From: Aurantiochytrium sp. KH105
Taxonomy: Eukaryota; Sar; Bigyra; Thraustochytrida; Thraustochytriidae
Direction: 5' to 3'
NCBI GenBank assembly: GCA_003116975.1
Contig: BGKB01000271.1
Span: 1 to 64,000, forward strand
Length of the DNA stretch: 64,000 nt
Under the pieces are notes generated by a model. That model saw nothing but the letters and a program-made list of their open reading frames with translations, was not told the DNA's origin and did not search any database. Within the stretch, counting starts at the first letter, position 1; each line of letters starts with the position of its first letter. Shown here one piece after another: positions 57,025-64,000 of this stretch. A program made the position numbers and the translations under genes.

Positions 57025-58974
57025 CTACTTGAAGAAGGCGACAACAATGGTGGTGTCGTCAATGACAGGCTCTTCGTTTTGCCAGCGCTTGTTTGACTCG
57101 CGCACAAGCTCCGAGATGGCTGTGCGCGGGTCAGCGTCCACCACGTGCCGCGCAATGATATCGCAGACTTCCTGCGAAGTCATAAACTCCCAGAGACCGT
57201 CGGTGGCAAGAACAATGAACTTGTCGCGACCAGGTTGCAGCTCGTGCGCAAAAAGCTCAGCGTGAGACACCACACCAGCCTCCTTGCCAATGGTGTCACA
57301 TAGTGAGCGAGACATGGCGAGACCGGGCATATCAGCATAGGAGAGCCAAACGCGAGCCGGACCGTCGATGCCGTCGTCATATTTCATGGCAAACACGCGA
57401 CCGCCGGCCTTGACAATACGGTTGCGCTCGCGCTCGAGATCAGGTTTGTGGTCCTCGGAAAGATTCTCGGCATAGATGCGGCCACGGCCAGGCTGAGGAT
57501 AAACTCCATTCTTGTCCTTCTTGTAGACGCCCTTGGCGATGCGCGAGTCGCCGATGTTAGCCACGAAAAGCGTGCTGCCGCGCAAAATCGTCACGACTGC
57601 GGTCGTGCCGGAAAGCGTCGTGTCGATTGTGCGGTCCTGGATAAGCTCGTTCTCAATGGTGATGAGGGCGTCTGCTAGAACACTGCCAGTAAATTCATCC
57701 TGCGCAAACTTGGGCGCCGAGGAAAGCACGGTGGACAGCCTTGCCGCAAAGCGCCGGGACACATGGTGGCCGTTCTCACCGTGGCCGTCAAACACGCAGA
57801 GAAGAAGTTCCCCATTGCAATAGCCATTTACAGGGAGCTGCTGCATCACAACCGAGTCCTGGTTCTGCTTGTCGGGGTTGTAAGGCGCCAGTCCCTTGCG
57901 CGAAACGCCCGAGAAGGCGACAACTTCGACACCATTCTTGGACGTTGCTCCCGCAGCTGCGCTTGTTTCGTCTTCGTCCTCGGAGGAGAGATTCCACGTA
58001 CCGATTTCGCCTGCGCGCAATGTCCTGGTCGTCGAGGGCGAAGGAGAATTCTTGTCCTTGTGAGCTCCGGGCTGATGGCCGTCAAGATTCGGGTTGCTGC
58101 CCGAAACTGTGAGTCTCCTGCGCATCACGCGGGTAGCGTCTGCGTCGTCGCCGTTCTTGTCGGCGCGCTGCTTCTTCCGCGCGGAGGACGCCTTTCCAAT
58201 GACGGCCGCAAAATTGGCGCGCTTTTCTTCGAGTGTCTCAACAAAGTCGGAGGCAATGGTGACGGTGGAGAACTGGAGACAGAGCACGTCCTTCGTGTGA
58301 GGGTCCAACTGCCGACTTGCGCGAAAGACCCAGCTCTGCTGCGACACAATGTTGGGCATGTCGATCTTCGTGTGCGGGTCGACAAGATGGCTAATGCACT
58401 TCCGCGAGTGATCCTCGTCGGTGAGTCGGAGAGCGATCTTGCGCGCGGCCTTGTCCCAGGCGAACTTGGCCATGCCGGCGCCGAGTTCAATCCATTGATT
58501 GTTGCTCTTGTTGAAGATGAAGGCGCGCGCCTCAACTTCGAACCAAACCTCCACGCTCTGCTGTCCCCCTCTGGAGGACGCTGACGACGTGGAGCCAGCG
58601 ATCGTGGTCTTGTTGGTGGTGGTGTTGGAGGTGGAGGAGCTGCCATCGCCGGACTTGTGTTCCTCGTCCTCAGCGCCCGAGACGATATCATTCATGGATA
58701 GTTTCTCCGTGTGCTTTTGTAGGGCCTCGGTCTCAGTGAGCAGCATGCAGGGGCGCACAAACAACCCATGACCGAGCTTGCACTTAAAGTACTTGACGCC
58801 ATTGACGGAGCCGTCATTCTTGCCGTCGGCCCTTTCCAGCTCGACGCCGACCCAGTTGCCTGCCTTGAACGAGGTCGCGCCAAAGAACCGGACGACACCC
58901 CGCACGGCGGGCTCCTTCTCCTCCTGCTGCTGCACATACACGACCTCGCCTACGCGCGGGACGAAGGACGCCAT
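57025..58974 (-). CDS. CAP-Gly / RanBP1-like / PP2C protein phosphatase (649 aa)
   Basis: Three domains in one frame. CAP-Gly, ~10-79: '[16 protein letters not shown]', '[16 protein letters not shown]', 'GLFVRP', which binds microtubule or EB-protein C-termini. ~143-255: PH-fold domain closest to RanBP1/RanBD ('[20 protein letters not shown]', '[19 protein letters not shown]', '[13 protein letters not shown]'); an EVH1-type match is the alternative. ~350-649: PP2C Ser/Thr phosphatase with '[11 protein letters not shown]' (D396-x-H-G), 'SGTTAVV', '[10 protein letters not shown]', 'LSEDHKP', 'AMSRSLCD', 'ATDGLWEF' and '[10 protein letters not shown]'; the metal-binding Asp residues are present, so activity is expected. 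Together: a microtubule-linked, possibly Ran-responsive phosphatase. ATG 58974; the longer frame uses TTG. Confidence 0.93.
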   Translation of the reverse strand: MASFVPRVGEVVYVQQQEEKEPAVRGVVRFFGATSFKAGNWVGVELERADGKNDGSVNGVKYFKCKLGHGLFVRPCMLLTETEALQKHTEKLSMNDIVSGAEDEEHKSGDGSSSTSNTTTNKTTIAGSTSSASSRGGQQSVEVWFEVEARAFIFNKSNNQWIELGAGMAKFAWDKAARKIALRLTDEDHSRKCISHLVDPHTKIDMPNIVSQQSWVFRASRQLDPHTKDVLCLQFSTVTIASDFVETLEEKRANFAAVIGKASSARKKQRADKNGDDADATRVMRRRLTVSGSNPNLDGHQPGAHKDKNSPSPSTTRTLRAGEIGTWNLSSEDEDETSAAAGATSKNGVEVVAFSGVSRKGLAPYNPDKQNQDSVVMQQLPVNGYCNGELLLCVFDGHGENGHHVSRRFAARLSTVLSSAPKFAQDEFTGSVLADALITIENELIQDRTIDTTLSGTTAVVTILRGSTLFVANIGDSRIAKGVYKKDKNGVYPQPGRGRIYAENLSEDHKPDLERERNRIVKAGGRVFAMKYDDGIDGPARVWLSYADMPGLAMSRSLCDTIGKEAGVVSHAELFAHELQPGRDKFIVLATDGLWEFMTSQEVCDIIARHVVDADPRTAISELVRESNKRWQNEEPVIDDTTIVVAFFK

Positions 58975-61329
58975 CCTCGCCAACCTCTAGCGCTGCCTCG
59001 CTGCCTCGCTGTCTCGCTGCCTGCCTTGCGTGACCGGCTGGGTGCACTAGGTGTTTGCTTGCTTGCTTGCTTGCTTGCTTGCTCGCCCGCTTGCTCAACA
59101 AGACTCGCGTCGTGGGTGGGTGGGTCGGGCCTCTGCCCTGTGCTGTGTCCCGCAAGACAAAGAAGAAAGAGGAAAGAAAAAGAGTCCCCGCGTCTCGCTC
59201 GCGGCCTCCACTTCGACGACTGCCCGCGCCGCGGCCGAAGGCCGACCTGTCGGCCAAAGCGCTCCGCCTCTCCTTCCCCCGCTCGCCGCGCGCAGCCGGC
59301 TTGCTCTGGTGGGCGCCGGACTCGCGGCGTGGAGCGCGAGAAAGAAAGAAAGTAAAGAAAGAAACGGCGGGTCTGCCGCGGCCTCTCCAGGCGAAACGCC
59401 CCGCGCGACACGCGCGCTCGGTCCCCTCTGGCGCCGCGCCCCTGCTTTCTCCCGGTGCGCGGATGTGTGTGCGTGCGCGCTTGAGAGGGAGGCTGAGGAG
59501 GGGGAACGTCGAGTGGAATGGAACGGAAAGAACGATCGAACGAAGGCGAGAACGAAGAAATTCAAAAATGCACGCACGCACGCACGCAACGAACCAAGGA
59601 TCGAGCGCGCTCCAGTCTCTCTCTCGCGCTGCGATGCGCTGCGCTGCGATACGCTGCGATGCGACGCGATGCGCTGTCAGTCTGCCTGTCCGCCGGCGTC
59701 CGGATCCGGGCGGCGCGGAGCGCCGCGAAGCGAGTGGAGTTCGGCCAGGCTCGCGCCGCGCCGCGCAGGCGATTCTGCGAAGTGACCCGCGGGCCTGGTC
59801 CTCTGCTCGCTCGCTCCCGCGCCAAACAAGCCAAGCCCCCGCGCGCGCACGTACGTACCTGGGCGCTGCGCCCCGCCGCGCCGCGCGCCTGCCTGCCTGC
59901 CTGCGCGCCTGCCTGCGAGCCTGCCTGCGTGCCGCGCGCGCGATCTCGCTCGTCGCTCGCTCGCTCGCTCGGGTTGCGGCTCTGCCGGCGGCGCTCCCGC
60001 CCGCGCTGCGCTGTCTCCGCGCTGCTTAAACTTGTAGTCGCCGCGCCGCGCACCGCGATTTGGCTGTTACGCGGCGTTAACTTTTCGGCGCTCAGCAGCA
60101 GCTGCAGCAGCTTGCTTGCTCGCGGCGCGTCCACTCCATTCCGAGGCGAGCTCTGCCTCCACCGCGCGGTCGGCCGGTCCATCGATCCGCCGCTCGCTCG
60201 CATCCGCCGCGAAAATGCGCGCAGCGGAGCGCCAGCGAGCGAGAGCGGGCGAAAGGAGGGGAGATTAGAAAGAAGTCGAGCGACGACGCCTCGCCGAGAG
60301 CGGGGCCAGCGAGCCGAGCGCAGAGCCGAGTAACGCCAAGTTCATTGCCGCTTTTTAGCCCGAGACAATCAGGCAGGCAGGCAGGCACATCGACGCCGAG
60401 ACAAAGAAAGAAACTACCTTGGCTCGCGAGCGAGGGAGGGACCTAACTTGCTCGCCGGCCGACCGAGGAGCGCCGGAGAGAGAGAAAATTGGGAAGCAAG
60501 AGCTGCGAAGCGGAGGCGGGCGAACGAAAGGATGGACGGATGCTCACCGAGACCGGCCGAGAAGCGGGAACAGCATCCATCTATACATTCGTTCATTGGC
60601 GGCCCGGAAGGGAGGGAGGGGCGAATCGCCCGCCCACAGTGGAACGTGTAGGAATGCCGCAGCCGTGGAAGACGCCAAGCTCACGAGGACTCCCGAGGCG
60701 CGGATTAAGAAAATTCATCCGTTGAGACACATCCGTGTGCACCAACACTGTGAGTTCATGGACACAGTGGCGCAAAAGTGTCTCCCGCGCAAGCGCAGAG
60801 ATGGCGTTGGTGGCACGAGAAATCCGATTGCAAGCGTCGACGGAATTGAGCCTGCTCACCCACCCCCTCCCCCCTTCGTCATCCTCTACAAGTTGTGATC
60901 TCGAAATTTCGCTTCATTTCAGTGAGCGTACGTGTGGAGCTGGTCGGCACTTTCTTTCTCACAACATCATTTTCCTGCTCAGGCGAAGAGGGACTGAGAC
61001 AAAGGCTTCAGCCCGTGACCAGCCATTTTTTAAAATAGAGTGTGATGTATGCATCGATGGATCAAAAGGAAAGGATTGGAAAGGAAACGAAAGAGGCTTG
61101 AGCAGCACCGCCGTGGACGAATGCGAAAGCAACAGAGTAGCGTGTGATATTGCTCGCGAGGGGGAAAAGAAGAAAGATGTAGGGGGAAAGGTTAAGCGCA
61201 GCAATTATTACAATAAAACGAAAGCACAGCACCCAGCGCGCGTATTGTTTGGCTAACCCGAGCAGAGAGACTCATGACTTTGCGCGATCACGTACATTCG
61301 TGGCCTTGCAAGACAAGAACCTGGTCCAC
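58975..61329. promoter_or_regulatory. 2.4-kb GC-rich gene-free region
   Basis: 58975-60400 is CpG-rich with 'ttgc' repeats (59057-59085), 'cgcacgca' (59568-59590), 'ctgcctgcctgcctgc' (59888-59935) and 'gctcgctcgctcgctc' (59955-59972): promoter of the PP2C gene plus spacer. 60400-61330 is more AT-balanced. Long frames exist on both strands but are Arg/Ala/Ser-rich throughout. No gene supported. Confidence 0.5.
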
Positions 61330-62076
61330 TCATTTGGTGACCCATGATTCTGGAACCATGCGAAGCTGCTTGTTTGGTCCAAGCTTGCGGAGATTCTCAT
61401 ACGAATTTGGCTCAAGCCACTCACCTGTTCTTGTGCTTCGCCCAGCACGAACCATGCGCTCCTTGGGTTGCGAAGCCCCAGAGGAACTTGACTGCGTTCG
61501 ACTTGTTGCAGCATCCGTCCCATCAAATCGTTTGGGATCCTTTGTCTGCAAGGTAGAGACACCCACGTAGACGACCATCCATAAGGGCAAGAGCCCAACA
61601 AAAGCCCAGCGCAAATTCTTGCTGAAAAACGCCTCGGCATGGTTGACAAAGCGATCAACCCCTGTCCGAGGCCGCCGCTTGCGAACTGACGCTTCGACGC
61701 CTGTCATCCCCGTAGCTTGACGATAATGATAGTGAGCATCGAACTCTCTGCGCTTTACGGGTGATGAAAGCACCTCGTACGCTTTACGTACGCGGCGAAA
61801 ACTCCGCGCTGCCATTGGACTTTGATTCACGTCGGGGTGGCATTCCTTACTTCTTGCACGATACGCCGCTTTGATGGCCGCCGCATCAGCGTCAGGCTCC
61901 ACGTCGAGGACGCGGTACCAGTCTCGGTTGAGGTCGTCCTCTTCATCGTCGTCGTCGTCGCGATCCCGGGACCACCACGAAGAAGACGACGACGCCAGTC
62001 CGCGGCGCGGCCATAGGCAATCGTGCGGGCCGTCGGCGCCCAGTCGAGTCCGTCTTTGCGCCGCGCAGTGCAACAT
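61330..62076 (-). CDS. J-domain co-chaperone with C-terminal membrane helix (248 aa)
   Basis: J domain at ~50-114: 'DWYRVLDVEPDADAAAIKAA' for helices I-II, 'HPDVN' (HPD at 80-82, required to stimulate Hsp70 ATPase), then 'VRKAYEVLSSPVKRREFD'. No Gly/Phe or zinc region, so a class III (DnaJC) member. One membrane helix at ~157-178 ('FVGLLPLWMVVYVGVSTL') follows, then a soluble Ser/Arg-rich tail. The N-terminus (1-35) is Arg-rich and could be a mitochondrial presequence, with an acidic stretch ('DDDDEEDD') before the J domain. Likely recruits Hsp70 at mitochondrial or ER membrane. ATG 62076. Confidence 0.88.
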   Translation of the reverse strand: MLHCAAQRRTRLGADGPHDCLWPRRGLASSSSSWWSRDRDDDDDEEDDLNRDWYRVLDVEPDADAAAIKAAYRARSKECHPDVNQSPMAARSFRRVRKAYEVLSSPVKRREFDAHYHYRQATGMTGVEASVRKRRPRTGVDRFVNHAEAFFSKNLRWAFVGLLPLWMVVYVGVSTLQTKDPKRFDGTDAATSRTQSSSSGASQPKERMVRAGRSTRTGEWLEPNSYENLRKLGPNKQLRMVPESWVTK

Positions 62077-62882
62077 ACTGAGCGATCAGGGATTGATCTT
62101 CGCCGGGTCGGGACCGGTCGGGTCGCGCCGCTGGTGGGTCTCGGTCAAAAAAGTTGGCGACTCTCTCTCCTCTTGTGACTACTTGTGACTACTATGAGGC
62201 AAGGGTGGAGGAAGAAATGGAGGAACTTTGGGCGACGAGGGTCCGAAAGAACTGGCCTGCAAAGGCTTCTACGACAGCGAGCGTGAAAGACGATCGACGA
62301 GCCATTGACGACTTGGCCACAACACACATATACCAAGAGAATACTCGTGCCTATGAAACAATGAGGGATGAACGAAGAGAGCTCCATGATGAAATAGTCC
62401 GCGTCATCTCACTATACTTCTTCTTTGTTCACATCTTTGTGATTGCTCCCAAAATTTGCCTCGATGCTAGCTTCTGTTTTGGCCTTCTGGCTTGCTTGCT
62501 TGCTTGCTTGCTGCCATGTGCACACGCGCACATGCCATGTATAATCGAATCCGGGCAGGCGTCGTTTTTCTGCCGCAAAACAAACATGACTTTTGTAAAG
62601 CTTTGACTTAATTAATTAAAACAAGGAATTTCAATTCGATAGATACCTCAACCTACCGTGCCGCTCGCGAAAATTGGCAGCAAGTTCTACGGTTCACCTG
62701 CCAGGCTTTCTACCACATTTTCATTGCTCTTTTTGACTCTTTTGTTTTTGTTTGTTTTTTCCCAATCCACGCACATGCACACAGAAACATTATTCACTCT
62801 GCTCTTGCACCGCCACACCGGCTGGTGCGGAGCGCAAACGAGGCTGCCAGATAGTGGGCACTCATCACGCCCCTTCTCGACG
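62077..62882. promoter_or_regulatory. Divergent intergenic region with one doubtful ORF
   Basis: Promoters of the J-domain gene (left) and of the charged protein (right). Contains a 'cttgcttgcttgctt' run (62490-62512), 'taattaatt' (62610-62618) and T/G-rich stretches near 62730-62760. A possible short ORF is listed separately. Confidence 0.45.
62217..62606 (+). CDS. Doubtful small ORF or exon (129 aa)
   Basis: The first ~60 residues ('MEELWATRVRKNWPAK', 'DDRRAIDDLATTHIYQENTR') have a normal charged-protein composition. The last half derives from a 'ttgc' microsatellite and is probably not protein. No family recognised. It may be the first exon of a spliced gene or chance. Confidence 0.22.
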   Translation: MEELWATRVRKNWPAKASTTASVKDDRRAIDDLATTHIYQENTRAYETMRDERRELHDEIVRVISLYFFFVHIFVIAPKICLDASFCFGLLACLLACLLPCAHAHMPCIIESGQASFFCRKTNMTFVKL

Positions 62883-64000
62883 ATGCCGCCTGCGCCCGGT
62901 GCGCGTCGCGCGGCCGAGAATGCGCAAGCAAAAGATGGAGTTGAAAATGCCGAGGCAGCGTCCTTCTTTGGGAGCTTTCTTCAGAAGAACCTCTCGGGGC
63001 ACGCGCAGAGCGCTAGCGGGGACGTAGCGACTCCCGGTCTTGAAGACTCACCTCCCTCATCCTTGTCACCGCCATCATCCCCAGAGACTAATGATGAGAC
63101 ACCAGCGAACCCGACGTCACCCAAAGAATCGATAGGGGACTTTGGCCAACACAACGACGACGTTGAAAACGACAACATCGAGCGCGAAGACACAATAGAA
63201 TGTGGCGAAGAAAACACGCATCTTGAAAGCCAAGGTGAGAAGATCGAACAGGGAGCCATCAACACCGAGACAAATGAAAGGCCCGAGGCCACTGGAGAGA
63301 CGAACGAAAAACACAAAATGGAAATCAACGTGAAGGCGGAAGCAAAAATGGCTGAGGCCCCTGCAGCCAAATCAGGGCCCAACGATAATGACAAGGAGGA
63401 CAAGACGAAAACCGAAATGAGCGAGACGGCAACCCGCGCGGATGCCAAAGACGTAAAAAAGGCTCAGAAGAACGACGAAACTGATAGCTCCCCAGCCAGA
63501 AAAATTGCCAAGGACAAGCAAATGACTCGAGCGAGGGTGAAACTCGAGAACAACAAGATCGAAACTAACACGATGGATGACGACAACGCGACCGAGATCT
63601 CGAGGAACACCGAAGACAGCGAAGCAAAGAATGCCGTCAAGACCGAAGCAAATGACCCAGGAGTCTTTGAAGCGGACATGGAGCAAACGACTCAAGTCAA
63701 CGAGGATAGTAAAGCTACCAGTAAAGCTGCGTCAGACCTGCCCAAAGGCTTCGCAAACGATACAGACGCCAAAGTTGATGAAGAAGCACAACTTCCTGTG
63801 AAGCCAGAGACCATCGAAAGAAAAGTACATGTAAAGACCGAAACAAATGGCTCAGAGACCAATCTGGACGCCGAAAACAACGACACGAATGACACCGGGA
63901 CCAATGCAAGGGTGGAAGGCGACGAAGCAATGGAGGCTGTCACCAAGGGACTGACAAAGTCTCTCGCTGAAAAATGTGCAGGGAATCAACAAGTCGCTCA
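62883..64000 (+). CDS. Highly charged low-complexity protein, partial (>372 aa)
   Basis: Open from ATG 62883 to the right edge with no stop; the 3' end lies outside the window. After an Ala/Pro-rich start and a small hydrophobic patch ('ASFFGSFLQKN', ~26-36), the sequence is Glu/Asp/Lys/Asn/Thr-rich with recurring 'KTE.N' and 'NDDN'-type motifs ('VKTEANDPG' near 256, 'VKTETNGSE' near 317), suggesting a degenerate internal repeat. No known domain is visible in this part. Probably a disordered nuclear or scaffold protein; functional domains may lie beyond the window. Composition is steady across 1.1 kb on this strand, while the other strand's frames are short, which supports coding. Confidence 0.75.
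   Translation, partial: MPPAPGARRAAENAQAKDGVENAEAASFFGSFLQKNLSGHAQSASGDVATPGLEDSPPSSLSPPSSPETNDETPANPTSPKESIGDFGQHNDDVENDNIEREDTIECGEENTHLESQGEKIEQGAINTETNERPEATGETNEKHKMEINVKAEAKMAEAPAAKSGPNDNDKEDKTKTEMSETATRADAKDVKKAQKNDETDSSPARKIAKDKQMTRARVKLENNKIETNTMDDDNATEISRNTEDSEAKNAVKTEANDPGVFEADMEQTTQVNEDSKATSKAASDLPKGFANDTDAKVDEEAQLPVKPETIERKVHVKTETNGSETNLDAENNDTNDTGTNARVEGDEAMEAVTKGLTKSLAEKCAGNQQVA

Noticed and set aside
58975-60333. Several 200-320-aa frames near the PP2C promoter
   Set aside because: Arg/Ala/Ser-rich in all phases, made of 'ttgc', 'tgcc' and 'cgca' repeats; no family features.

Overview
This is a nuclear genomic window from a eukaryote. I infer a stramenopile, most likely a thraustochytrid-type labyrinthulomycete, from four things: nearly all genes are a single long open frame; promoter blocks are very GC-rich; one secreted/membrane protein carries the 'PTxAPT' threonine-proline linkers common in stramenopile surface proteins; and several protein types fit (TAF12, MSI1-type WD40, PP2A B'', REV1, a Slo-type K+ channel). 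The taxon is inference. Every start given here is the first sensible ATG, because many of the longest open frames extend upstream only through GTG or TTG codons. One gene (C2-C2-DP1/TB2) clearly needs an intron to be complete.

Layout. 1-5.9 kb: a tandem duplication of about 3 kb carrying a Cys-rich single-pass membrane protein (complete copy 4311-5894, decayed copy about 1308-2208). 6.2-12 kb: a RINGv (MARCH-type) E3 ligase, a PH-domain four-pass membrane protein, and a spliced C2-C2-DP1/TB2/HVA22 protein. 12.3-24.2 kb: a large voltage-gated RCK-type K+ channel, a coiled-coil protein, an alkylguanine-DNA alkyltransferase, TAF12 with a polyQ tract, and a 'GGGRRC' zinc-knuckle protein. 24.2-27.7 kb: a GC-rich gene-free block. 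27.7-45.9 kb: a small mitochondrial protein, an F-box-like protein, a 5-phosphatase with a villin headpiece, an ADP-ribosylglycohydrolase/J1-crystallin relative, a VTT/YqaA-type membrane protein, a SMYD-like SET protein, a REV1-like protein without a visible polymerase core, an MSI1/RbAp48-type WD40 protein, and PP2A B''. 46-52.9 kb: a local array of composite duplications, each holding a copy of an unrecognised acidic gene, a recurring block of about 280 bp and a GAAA microsatellite; a 25-N assembly gap lies in the largest one. 53-64 kb: a DUF924 protein, an OXNAD1-like reductase, a mitochondrial coiled-coil protein, a CAP-Gly/RanBP1-like/PP2C phosphatase, a J-domain membrane protein, and a highly charged protein running off the right edge.

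The genes are mostly ordinary housekeeping and signalling genes, arranged as divergent pairs sharing short promoters or as convergent pairs with short 3' gaps; there is no operon-like pathway. Four unusual protein architectures stand out: CAP-Gly+RanBD-like+PP2C; 5-phosphatase+villin headpiece; C2-C2-DP1/TB2; and REV1 retaining BRCT, UBMs and C-terminus but no Y-family catalytic motifs. The most dynamic DNA is the 46-53 kb array, where copies have been duplicated, broken and apparently recombined.
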